Of a stretch of 64,000 nucleotides of DNA, positions 22,621 to 34,017 are shown piece by piece (positions within the stretch are counted from its first letter, which is position 1; every line of letters starts with the position of its first letter). The notes below the pieces were generated by a model. It was given only the letters and a program-made list of their open reading frames with translations. It was not told where the DNA came from and searched no databases. This DNA comes from Erythroxylum novogranatense (lineage: Eukaryota > Streptophyta > Magnoliopsida > Malpighiales > Erythroxylaceae): contig CM057232.1 of NCBI GenBank assembly GCA_029891385.1, positions 70,829,824 to 70,893,823 on the forward strand. Reading direction: 5' to 3'. Made by a program: the position numbers and the translations under genes.

Positions 22621-25484
22621 TGTAGCATCCCACTTCCGCAAGACCCGAACCCGATATCGATGGTGATATCCGAGCCTGTGCCTTACGAGGGTGGTATGCC
22701 AGAGCAGTCAAAATCGTTTAAAACTCAGTAAGATATTTTTTTATTTTTGAAAACAATCTCGTGCGCAGAAATCAATGAACAACTAGGGCCCACTCTTATA
22801 TAAAAACATTTCGATCAAAACACAACTCCAGTAATCACATTACAATTATAACATTCATCAAATGGGGACCCTCTGAAATAACAGTACTATTTTGTGGAAT
22901 ACCAAAATTACATATGAATCAGAATGAAACTAATGCAGACGTGAACTGATCCCGACTCGATCTCTGACTTACAAACGGTAATCATACTCCTGTGCCAAAT
23001 GAGGTACTCTTCGATCCTTGAAAAATATTTGCAATGTTGGATGAGTTTGTGAAGTCAGTGAGAAACCATCATCGATGGTTCACTCAACTCATGCATATTC
23101 ACACAATTCGCGGAATATCACATATTATCACTTTCAGAAATATCACATGTGCTGTCATTTCACAATTATAGGCATTTCGCCTTTCACACAATCCACATTT
23201 AATCATTCATATATGCAATGCACATGTGACACTTTTCATTTTCATTATGTTGTTGTGATCGTGCGCCTGAACTGTCCCAGTGACGGGCACATTGCATTGA
23301 GCCTGTGGCTCTGAATACGTTGGGCCTGAATGCCCTGATATGGTGGGCACGAAGCCTTGTGCGTTGAGCTTAAAGCTCTGTAATACGTTGGGTACGAAGC
23401 CCTGTGCGTTGAGCTTAAAGCTCTGTAATACGTTGGCTACTCTGGTCACAACTGCCATTATCTGATCATGCCTTTATGCATGAATGCACATGTCCCAATT
23501 CTACATTTACATTCAATTTACAATTCATTATCCAATTCCCATTCCTTCGGACTTTTAGTCCGGTATTTCAGTCATAATCAATTTGCACCTTCACAATCTT
23601 TTTTTTAAGCATTCATAATCAGTACACACAAATAACACTTCGATATCACATTCCAATACTTTGGACACCCGTGGTCTGAAATCAATCAAAAGCAAACACA
23701 TATAACCCTCCATTAACTCCACATGGCATAAGTGCGTAATATTAAACACATATAGGTTGAGAAACCAACTAGGTTACTCACCTAAACTTCCGAGTTGTTG
23801 CATGGGAGCTCCAGCAAAATATCATTCCATCGGTGCCACTATAACAATCAAATAGTTTCTCATTACTAAATGCACAATCAGAAAGATTCAATGATGCATA
23901 TGTCTGAAATAAAAGATGTACGATGCCTATTCATGACCTTCCCGACGCTATTACCCAATATCCACTTTCTTTTGTCACAATCTAACCTTTTACTCAATTG
24001 ATCACTAATAACTCATTTCAATTCAGTAACATATCATGGAACTCTACCCATTTCAATTCTAACACTCAGTCAATTTACCACGTCATACCCATTAGGATAT
24101 TCTCACGAAGACTTCAAAACCAGTGTCACTATTCTCTAGATCAAAATTCACCCTTTATGCTCAGTTTCTAAAATCCCAATAGCATTTTCTTAAATTGAAA
24201 ATTCTCACAATTATACCCCAATTATCACGAAACAATCATTAGGTTGTAATAGAAATCTAAACACAATTCTCATTCAATATTTAAGGTCTCACTCATTTGA
24301 TTTCAAACTTTCTTTTTTTACCTCAATTGTAGACCCCTCTCTCTAGTGTATAACGAATCAAGAATCACCTCAATTGGAGGTCTACACCAATAGTTATGCC
24401 CCAAAAATCAAACTAAATCAAATCAGAAAATTATCCCTCACCGCGACCTCATACCTCTCGCCGCGGCGTCCATCTATGCTCGTCGCGACGTATGCTCTTT
24501 GCGACGTCTACGTTCGTCGCGGCGTACGCTCGTCGCGATGTCTAATTATTCTCTCGTCGCGATGTGCGGTCGTCTTCTCCGATTCTCTTTTTCATTTCTC
24601 TCTCTAAAACCAGTCATAACCCATCCATAACTACCCCAATCTTTCACAATTTAACCCATGTATGCATTAAGCTAACAAATAAACAAAATTAAACCATTTA
24701 CTTACCTAAATCAAGCTCAAATCTCCAAATTACAGAAAATCCTTCAACCCTTTTCTCTTTTCTCTAACCCCCACGGTGAGCTCTCAAAACTTCAACAAAT
24801 CTTCATCTTTTCTCAAGGTTAAGGCTGGCTTGCACAAAGAAGAAGAAGCAAGCAATATGAAAGTCAAGGATCGGGGATCACCAAGGAAGAAGAAACAATC
24901 GTGCCCTAGGAGAGAAAGGACTTCTTTTCCTCAAACTTTTGAAAACTTAAGGCATTTAAAGGTTAACAATTAAGCCTCTTGTCGATTTCCTCACAAAGCC
25001 ATTTAAATCTCTTTCTCTTTTCAATTTCATTTCTAGTCCAATTCATCTCTAAATTTCAATGGCTCGACATATTAATTTCTAAAATCATATATCTAATTTT
25101 CCATGGCCATTGGACAAATATTCAAGTGCTATACAATCAGTCAGTCCGTCACTAGGAAAACTTCCTGTCTGGACATTTACTCCCAAAATTATCAGAAATA
25201 TTTACTAAGGTTCACTATCAACTGGCGATCATTCTAATACAGTCCCAATTCAATCGTTCAAACCCAAATATTCCATAATTCCCAAATAAATCATAAATCA
25301 TATCATTTTCACAATTAAATGCCGGGAAAATGTCATGAATGCATGTACCTATATGTGCATGTGCAAAAGACCCATTCCTCTAAAATTAGAGGCCAAATGA
25401 ATGCTCAGTTAATAATATACGGTAAAAATCCTAACCCGTCTCAATTTACCAATATAACCTTCCCATCGGTGACGGGATGTTACA
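22621..25484 (-). mobile_element. F 5' LTR (2864 bp)
   Basis: Collinear with 12058-14931 with scattered substitutions and short indels; same termini. Twin hairpin at 23042-23080, hairpin array at 23280-23440, GC-rich array at 24440-24570. It lacks the short duplicated atcacatgttatcactttca seen in the 3' LTR near 12580. LTR-LTR differences make the insertion datable. Confidence 0.92.
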
Positions 25485-27489
25485 TGTTGCTCCTCACATT
25501 TCAATCTATCTACAACCATAATTTCCTGTGTTGAAAACCCCTTCATCAGAGATAATTTATGGTTCTCAAATGGATTTAAAAACATAGCCTATGATGTGGA
25601 CCAAATTTCACCTCACATGAACAAGAATGTTTCCTTGAATTGTTGGATATTTTACATCAACAAACATATATACACTCCCGATAACCTTTTCCAACCCTTA
25701 TGCTTGAATCTTTGATATGGAATAACTCCAATATTCTCATTTTCATTTTTTTTATAAAGGAGACAGTACATCACAACTTTTCCGGGAGGCTTGTTATCTT
25801 ATTTCAAAATTTCCTCCATTGCGTCTGTCAATTCCTTTTTGAAGCAAACCCGATTGACTCAAACGAGGGGCCTTGGCCCACTATGGAAGAATTACTCGAT
25901 TCCATTGTTGAATCGAGAGAAGAGCTTATGATCCCAGCTACTGGTCATGGAAAGCCTATCTTCATTGGTCATAAATTAAATTACCCAGTTTTTTGACCCT
26001 ATCTTAGTGATTCTTGGTACAAACCTCGATATTTTCACTCATGTCATTCCTAATAGCTCAAGAAAAATCAATTACAACATTTCACAAGATCTTTAAAAGA
26101 TCAATTTGTCTCATGCCTTCTATGGTCAATACACCCTCGATACTAAAGCTCAATGAGGCATTAAGCAATTTCATTTACATTAACACCCTGGTAGATACCA
26201 TTCAAAATTCTGACATCTTATTGAAAGAGGTCTTTATATCATATAGCCACGTACTCAAATTCACTACTGCTACTTACATCCCAATTAACTCAAGATAACA
26301 TTTCTATCCTTGTTCCTGTCCATAACTGGAGGCTGCTATTTGATCATAGCAAAAACCTATTTTTGTAGACCCATATCGTGGCTAACACTTTTACCTCACA
26401 TTACCCCACATATTGACAGCGATTCTGCGCCAGTTTTCCAGTATGTACCTCTTCTACTTGTGCAACATCTTATCATAATTATATAATTTACATTTTGAGT
26501 GCATTCACTCTACTCCTTTGTTTTATCATATTTTCCATAATTGCATACACACATGCAACCCAAACTCAGGCACATTTTAAGCACTGATAAGGCCATGTTT
26601 CTATTATTTCATCGTCCATATGTATATTCTCAATCTATTTCAAATTATAGACGCAGAAGCATCAAAAAGTGTCATCTCAGTATCTCAAACATATTATTAC
26701 ACTGAATCATAACTTTTATCCCACTTCAAATCCAAATATATCCTTTCACAGTCATAGAAAGTTAATTTTTTAAACCAGGCTTGCACACTTTAATCTCATT
26801 GTTTCTGCTTTTTTTTAAACAATATCTTCACTTACGATACACTATATTTCATAATACACAAATCACCACAACTTTAGTAAAGCTTTATCTACCGTATCGA
26901 ACCAAGTACTTTTTTCCCATTTCCAATTATCCCCATTTTGTCGAACATGCAAGTCCAAATCATAACGACCTAGTCATCCTGAGCTTTTGATCTCTCATAG
27001 ACATATTCATATATTCTTAAGCTAAATCATAACTCCCATCACTTTTAACCAATGTTTTTTTTATGTCCATATTTGACCTCTCCAGACGATTGCAAGTTTC
27101 GTTTTTCGTTCAACTCGATTTATACACTTTAAATCTCATTATTTATTTTGATATCACTTCTTTCTAAATCAACCCTTGCCAATGTATTCACATGCAGATC
27201 ACATTTGAGGGTTTTTAATCACAATACAATATGAATGTTATCTTTCATTATTCCTTTCCGATTTCCAGTTGCCCATAAACCTTCATTAGCTCATATTCTG
27301 ACACATCACCACTTTTCTCAGACTTCATCACTTAACACATGTTCATGCGTATGACCCATACCCATATGACTCAAACTAGGGATCAGTTGCTATGGTCTGC
27401 TATGACATGACTTTAATGTAGGTGACTTTACCCATGTTTCAGTAAATCCCCGTCGAAGTTCATACTTCTGGGCTCTGATACCATCTAAA
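25485..27489 (-). mobile_element. G: right part of the interior with primer-binding site
   Basis: Starts with the second copy of F's target duplication and ends at G's 5' LTR. GGGCTCTGATACCA at 27470-27483 is the reverse complement of a primer site. The 27300-27440 part matches F near 22440-22590. Apart from the island at 25838-25996 I see no coding signal. Confidence 0.75.
25838..25996 (+). other. Unrecognised coding-like island inside G
   Basis: An open frame of about 53 codons with charged, protein-like composition (for example PWPTMEELLDSIVESREELM). It stands out from the low-complexity translations around it and runs opposite to G's sense. It ends at a stop after LNYPVF. I do not recognise it; it could be a captured gene or organelle fragment, or chance. 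Confidence 0.2.
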
Positions 27490-30476
27490 TGTAGCACCCC
27501 ACTCCCGCATGACCCGAAGCTGACATTGATGGTGATATCTGAGTCCGTGCCCTGTGAGGGTGGCGTGCGTGCGACGTCACTAAGTTAAAACTCATTATAA
27601 TTTTTTTTTGAAACATACACATACTTTTTATATTATGCGGAAAACAATTTATATAATTAATCTTCAGTGAGTTCAATGACCACGGGGGCCCTTTTTGTAA
27701 ATACAATTTCATTCAGTTCGTTGACTTTACAACATGACTTAATCATTTGTACAAAAATTCAAAAAGTACAATTTTTATTAAACTCTAATGCAGACGCGAA
27801 CTAATCCCAACCTCTTTTCTCACTCACATTCGGTTGCTATACGCCCGTTGCCTAATGGGGTATTCTTCTGGGTCCTGAAAAATAATTGCAAATTTTGGAT
27901 GAGTTTTGTGAACTCAGTGAGAAACCATCATCGATGGTTCACTCAATTCATGCAATAAATCGTTTCACATAACATATGTTCACATTGTTGCATATTTAAT
28001 CACATTGCACAATTTCACGTGAACATAGACAATTTGATACTTTTCATTTAATTAGACATCCATAACCAATTGTAACTAATTGAATTTATACAACATTCAA
28101 GCATGGTACAGTTGTTTCATAATTCACATTCAGAAGTACCACATGATTGGTACCATAGAAGCATAAGGCAGTTAACCTTTCACTCAATCAAAGAGACTAA
28201 AATCAGATGCATATGACATGCGCATGTGACACATTTCTATTTTATTTCGGTGTTGTGATCGAGCGCCTGAACTGTCCCAATATGGGCGCATTAATCGTTG
28301 AGCCTGAGGCTCTGAACTGTCCCATTATGGGCATATTAATCATTGAGCCTGAGGCTCTGAATCACTATAGGGCTCGAGGTCCAAATATAAACGTTGAGCT
28401 TGTAGCTCTTGGTGGCTGCTCCGGTCACAACTGTCATTAACTGATCACACATTCATGCATGGAATGCATATGTCGCAATTGAGCAATATCACATTACAAT
28501 CAAATCCAAATTATCGCATTCAAACAATTAGTTCACATTATTCAAATTAAAATCACAGTCAAATTCTCAGACAAATAACACTTCTATGTAATAATCTCCC
28601 AATACATCGGACACCTTCGGTCCAGAATCCAGTCATAAACAACGCACAATCCCACCATTCTTCTCCACAGTGTTATAAGTGAAAAATTATAAACAATTAA
28701 TAATTGAGAAACCATCTAGGTTACTCACAAATAGCTCCCAAAGCAAATGCCTGGAAGTCTCGACAACGTCTGTGGGGTGACGTTCCAAAAACGCCTCTAA
28801 ACAGTCCAAAATATTCACCATTACCAAATGTACACTCAGAAATAGTTAATAATGCACATGCAGAAATTAAAATGTGTACAATGCATGTTCGTGACATTCC
28901 CGGCACTATATCCCAATTTTCCGTCACAAAGTGTTCTTCTAAAAATTAGAAACCCATAGACACTAAAAACACTCAATTTGGACCTTTATAGGTCCAATAA
29001 TAAATAAAAGACGAATCATTACCGTCTTTTATTTATTACCAGATCCCGATCCCCTCACTTCGACCTAACCTATTCCCGTCAATTTCAGCTCTAAAAATTC
29101 TCAATTTCATAAATAAATGAAATTAAAGATTATACAAATCTGATGCCTCGACAATCAGGTCAATCGGACGTCGGATGAAAAAGTAATTCCCAAAAGAAGG
29201 CAAAAATCCAAAATTAAGCAAATAAATAATATATATATATATGTAAAAATCAAAATGCTCACATGAGTAGGCGTAGATCTCGAGGGCGTAGCTTCACCTA
29301 ATTTTCAAAATTTTTTAAATCCATTTTTCAAAATCAATTTTCTATTTTTCACAAAACCAACTCTCCTTTCTTCCACACTACACAACTTTTATCACACACA
29401 TCCAAAAATCACAAATTCAATCTCGTTACAAAGATCTAACAATCCTTACATCCAAAATTCGCATATACTACCTCATTAGAAAGCTAAGACAATCCTCTAC
29501 AACTTTCCTGGAGAGCACTTGAACCAATTTCACCCCTAACAATCCATAATTAACATCAGAACACAAAAAACACAAAACCTATACACTTAGAGCTATTTGC
29601 ACTCAAAACATATTTTCAACTGAATGACCACCTGAACATTAACAGACCATAACTTTCATTCGACATATCAAAAAATATCATACTTAGTGAAGTTAGAAAT
29701 CTAACAAGTAAATCTTCAACTTTCATGAAGACCAATTTCACAAAATCTGTCTCTTTTCTCCTAGAAAAATTCTCAAAGTTTCATGTCTTCAATAATGGAA
29801 CCAAAATCCAGATACTATTCATATAGCACACATATCTCAACTTCCAAGCAAAGTTCAAAGCTCTTCAAGCCACAATTGGACAAAACTTCCTTCATAGGAA
29901 TTCTAGCCATACTTCTCAAGTTTAATTTAAACCAAACCTCAACTCAATAGCATAACCACATCAAAAGTTATAAACAAATACCTGAAACATGCACAAGTTC
30001 CATTTTCTAGATTTCATACCAAATTCTACTCCTTTCATGCAAACATCAATACCACCTCAATAAACATCCCATTTAGCCAAGAATTCAGCCACAAATTCAT
30101 CAAGACAATTACTTGAGTAATTAATCACAATTTGGCAACACACAACATACACAATTTTCTTACTTCATTTCCACTCATCTAACATCATAACCTTCATTGA
30201 AAACACTAAATTCACATTCTTTAATTACCATGTCACTTACCCTCACACAAGCATACATTTAGACCCAAACAATCAATGCACAAACTTCATGAAATTAATG
30301 CACCAATAAGCACAATAAATGCAATTAACAACAAAACAAGACATAAAACTCAAATCTTACCTAATTAAGCTTCAAATCTTCCAAGCTTCCAACTTATCCC
30401 AAATTTCCTAACTCTCACTCACCATATACGATCATCAACTTCTCAAGAGGGTGAGGTTTAATTTTAGCCTTTTAAG
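27490..30476 (-). mobile_element. G 5' LTR, cut by element A
   Basis: Starts TGTAGCACCCC next to the primer site and follows the F LTR layout: twin hairpin (27900-27939), hairpin-rich block (28290-28415), then AT-rich U3. It stops at 30476 (last bases TTAAG) where A's LTR begins; the missing end must lie right of A, outside the window. Divergence from F is clearly larger than between F's own LTRs. A TATATATATATAT run lies near 29228-29241. Confidence 0.8.
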
Positions 30477-30599
30477 TGTTGGACCCCATTTTCGGAGCCT
30501 AACATCGGACATGAAAGCGTGGTGTTTGATGCGTGAGGGGAGCCCTTGGAGTTGAAACATATAAATTAAAAGAAGGAAGGACTCCCTCGGAAACGCAAG

Positions 30600-30775
30600 G
30601 GGGCGTCATCGCAGCGTGAGATGTCTCGCTGCAGCGAACCCTCTCGGCCAGCTACGTCGCGGCAAGCAATATGGCCCTCGCCGCGGCGAACAAAGGGTTC
30701 TCGTCGCGGCGAGGGGAGCAGCCCTCGCCGCGTTGAACCCAACATGCGGCCTCGCCGCGGCGAGCGCCTCCTTCG
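30600..30775. repeat. GC-rich palindrome array near the A LTR end
   Basis: Centres at about 30633, 30660, 30684, 30707, 30731 and 30758, i.e. spaced 23-27 bp. The best units are CTCGTCGCGGCGAG (30700-30713) and CTCGCCGCGGCGAG (30751-30764), the latter perfectly palindromic. Long arginine-rich reading frames across it in both strands are a by-product. Confidence 0.85.
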
Positions 30776-31141
30776 GCCCACTTTGAACAAACCTGAAACT
30801 TTCTCTCATTTTATTAAAACAACCCATCCCAATACTCAACAAGATACAACCAAACAACTTCTGAATGATTCAATGCAAAAGATCAACAACATATCTCATC
30901 AGTACCCAAAAGATGAGTTTTACAAAGCTTTAATAACATTTCAAACCAAATTACAACTTTTGAGTTCAATAGTCAAAAATACAAAATACCCTTGAACCAA
31001 TAAAACTTAAAATGAAACTAAAGCCTTGTCTTCTAAAAGTACAACTTGAAAATACAAAAACATAATAAATTGGAGTGATGCCATAACCCTTGACTTACTC
31101 GGTCTCTTGCTTATCACCAGAATGGGAAGGATAAAGGGGGT

Positions 31142-31172
31142 GAGCTATAAAGCTCGTGGGAATATATTTATA
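31142..31172 (-). promoter_or_regulatory. Putative LTR core promoter in A
   Basis: GAGCTATAAAGCTC (31142-31155) lies next to TATAAATATAT on the minus strand (31161-31172), preceded by CCCCTTTATCC-like sequence. Same layout as in H and J. Confidence 0.5.
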
Positions 31173-32175
31173 ATATAGAAATAAGCAAAATTATTCAAAA
31201 ATAACTCATTGCCGTGATACTCTTTGAAATCATAGTAATTGAGCATGTGAAAATCATCATCTCGAAATGCTTGATTTATGAACAATTCATGAGTAGAATT
31301 CAAACATGTATGCGCGAAACATAACAACAGATCATAAGCACATAAGCATAGCATAATGGTTTGGGTTAGTTCGGGTTCATGACGCACTACACATTCCTAT
31401 CGAAATGGTCCTGTGTAGTCGTAGTTTCTTGAGGGAGTCCTTGTGGGGAGCTCCGTGCCACTAGCGGGCAGGTGGGAGAAGCCTTTTCATGTGTCAACGT
31501 GTACGTGATGGTTCTTGAGGGACTACCACAAACCCACATAACATGCATGGTTCAAAGTCTTGTAAACTTGATTACCAAACTGACACTTGCTTGCAAACTT
31601 ACTTTTCATACATTTCGGAAAGCATGATTTCATGTGCATGTATTCTTGAAAAAAGAAAACCCTTTTGAAAACCTTTTTAATAATCATGAATGCAGATCAT
31701 ATAGCAACATATAATCAATCCACAATAGCAATTTAGGCAACATTGATGATGCAAATTTTAAATCATTAAATCTTTCTTGATTTGAACAAAACAATGAGTG
31801 ACTTATTTACTCTATTATAAGCATGTACCCACCTTCAGTTCCTTGCTTAAAACTTGCTTAGGAATGATTTTCCTCTTGTTCCTCTTTCTCCTCTTGCCTC
31901 ACTTGATTTCCTTAACCAAATAGCCAAAATTCCAATCAATTTGGTGTAGAAATCGAAAAGTCATACTTAAACAATTCCAACTATAACTAAAGCTGAAACA
32001 AAAATTCTATGCTCAACTTCCATATACAATTGAAGATTCTTAGAGACTGATTCAAAACTTCATCTCTTCACAAAACTTGTATCCCTATGTCTCTAGTTTG
32101 CAACGCATTAAAAATAACCTCATTTGGACATCTACAACAAAAGTTATACCCAAATACCAAAGCATGTCAGCGTAG

Positions 32176-32260
32176 GAAAATGGCCACTCGCGGCGGCGAG
32201 AAAATTGGGGCGCGTCGCGGTTCTCGCCGTGGCGAGGGCATGAGCGTGCTATGGCGAACG
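32176..32260. repeat. Second, shorter GC-rich palindrome array in the A LTR
   Basis: ctcgcggcggcgag, cgcgtcgcggttctcgccg and tggcgagggc occur within 85 bp. It lies about 670-740 bp from the LTR start, close to the relative position used in H, J, F and C. Confidence 0.65.
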
Positions 32261-32915
32261 AGCCCAGAATCCTTTCGTAACTTGATTTTTCCACATTCTT
32301 TAACCCTAATCCTCTCATCTTTCAAATATAACACATATAAACCCTAAATCATCTCTTATACTTCATTTCTAAACTCATTACAACCTTAAAATCAAGCACA
32401 AACACAACATGATCATCAACCCTAAGAGATTTAACCATTTTTTTCCGAAAACCTCTAAACAATCGGTTCTAGCTCATGCCAAGCTAATCTAGGGTTTAAT
32501 CCATCTCAAACAAGAATAAAAGAGTTTGAACTTACCAGAGATTGCTTCAATCCTTTCGAAATCCTCTAGAATAGCAAAACCCTATTGCCCTTCTTCTTCC
32601 TCAAGCCACCAACGACACTCCCTCTCCTTTTCTCACTTTTCTTCTTTCTTTCTCTAATTTCTTTCCTCAAGCATAAAGGGAATGATCAAGGACCATTTTA
32701 CCCCTCCAAGTAATGCCTTAGCCTCCCAAACTTAAGTGATCTCCCCATTTTGCCCTTAGACACTTTTACTCTTTCATTTCCACTTACACCATACTACACT
32801 TAATTTAATCTTAATTTTCCACTAACACTTCCAATAAATCAAACTATGAAATAAATCATACAATCAACATAATTCATACTTAATAACATCAATAAAGAAA
32901 ATTTGGGGCCCAACA

Positions 32916-32935
32916 TTTCTCCCCCTCTAAAAGAG
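32916..32935 (-). other. Polypurine tract of A
   Basis: Minus strand reads ctcttttagagggggagaaa immediately before the LTR, the standard gypsy polypurine context. Confidence 0.88.
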
Positions 32936-34017
32936 ATGCGGATACTTCTCCTTCATGGCTTCTAATGGCTCCCACGTGGCCTCTTCCACCGAATGGTTCC
33001 TCCACAGAACTTTGACTAACTGAACCGTCTTGTTCCTGAGGACCTTTTCCTTGGTGTCCAAAATCTCCACTGGGATTTCCTCATAACTCAAATCATCTCT
33101 CAACTGAACCTCCGTAGCTTGAATGACATGAGAAGGATCCGATCTATACCTCCTCAGCATGGAAACATGAAAGATATCCTGGATCTGAGACAATTCCGGG
33201 GGTAACGCCAATCTGTAGGCTAGTGGTCCAATCCTCTCAAGAATTTCATAAGGACCCACATATCTTGGACTCAACTTGCCTTTCTTGTCAAACCTCATTA
33301 CTCCCTTCCAAGGAGACGTCTTAAGGAACACTTTCTCGCCGACTTCATACTCCAGTTCCTTTCGATGTGCATCAGTGTAGCCCTTCATCCTATCCTGAGC
33401 TGCTTTAAACCGCTACTTAACCAGATTGACCTTATCCACTGTCATCTGAATCAATTCTAATCCTATCAGTTTCCTCTCTCCTTCTTCGTCCCAACATATC
33501 GGAGTTCTACATCTCCTTCCATACAATGCCTCATATGGAGCCATCTGAATGCTCGAATGGTACGAATTATTATAAGCAAATTCGACCAATGAAAAATGTT
33601 CATCCCAAGCTCCCTTGAAATCCATCACATATGCCCTGAGCATTCCCTCAAGTGTACGAATGGTCCTCTCAGATTGACCATCTGTTTGAGGGTTAAAAGC
33701 CGTGCTAAAATTCAACTTAGTTCCTAAAGCTTCCTGCAAGCTTCCCCAGAATCTCGAAGTAAACCGAGGGTCTATATCAGAAACTATGGAATCAAGAATC
33801 TCATGTAATCTCATTATCTCATCAATGTACTTCTTTGCTAGCACATGCAAGGAATCAGTCTGCTTGATTGCCAGAAAATGGGCTGACTTCGTCAATCTAT
33901 CCACAATAACCCATATGGCATCATGCTTCCCACTGGTCTTGGGCAAACCCATAAGAAAATCCATGGTTACTCTTTGCCACTTCCACTCAGGAATGGAAAA
34001 TGGCCTTAACTTGCCTG
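32927..34017 (-). pseudogene. A integrase, core and C-terminal part (one internal stop, 5' part displaced)
   Basis: This is the strand-transfer enzyme that inserts retrotransposon DNA. From 34017 the frame reads GKLRPFSIPEWKW, then the core with MDFLMGLP (first Asp), VSDIDPRFTSRFW (second Asp; the family usually has Arg where Ile stands) and NPQTDGQSERT (Glu), so the DDE triad is intact. A single TAG at 33410-33412 separates the core from the in-frame C-terminal part with the GPYEILERIGPLAYRLALP motif and the VSMLRRY motif. A chromodomain-like end follows (VLWRNHSVEEATWE to the stop at 32927), which typically steers insertion to heterochromatin. The N-terminal zinc region lies beyond copia E at 43522-43680. 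A frame that seems to start at 34168 is partly copia LTR. Confidence 0.9.

Larger units (their letters stand above)
12058..25484 (-). mobile_element. F: complete non-coding LTR retrotransposon (LARD-like) with a nested solo LTR
   Basis: Two direct LTRs (12058-14931 and 22621-25484) bound an interior with a polypurine tract at the left and a primer site at the right, so it reads on the minus strand. A perfect 5-bp duplication TGTTG flanks it (12053-12057, 25485-25489). Without the J insertion the interior is only about 3.1 kb and shows no gag, protease, reverse transcriptase or integrase motif in any frame. It therefore looks like a large non-autonomous element depending on a gypsy partner. 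C and B, whose LTR ends resemble it, are possible relatives. Confidence 0.9.
30477..32915 (-). mobile_element. A 3' LTR (2439 bp)
   Basis: Plus-strand ends TGTTGGACCCC and GGGGCCCAACA; inserted in G's LTR after TTAAG (30472-30476). It contains two GC-rich palindrome arrays (30600-30775 and 32176-32260) and the TATA/hairpin block at 31142-31172. The segment at about 31355-31540 resembles mid-LTR segments of H and J (gtttggtt...aaacccacat), indicating the same lineage. Confidence 0.88.

Noticed and set aside
30566..30995. Arginine-rich open frames on both strands (74-124 codons)
   Set aside because: They are created by the GC-rich palindrome array inside A's LTR; both strands are open because palindromes give similar codons. 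No domain.
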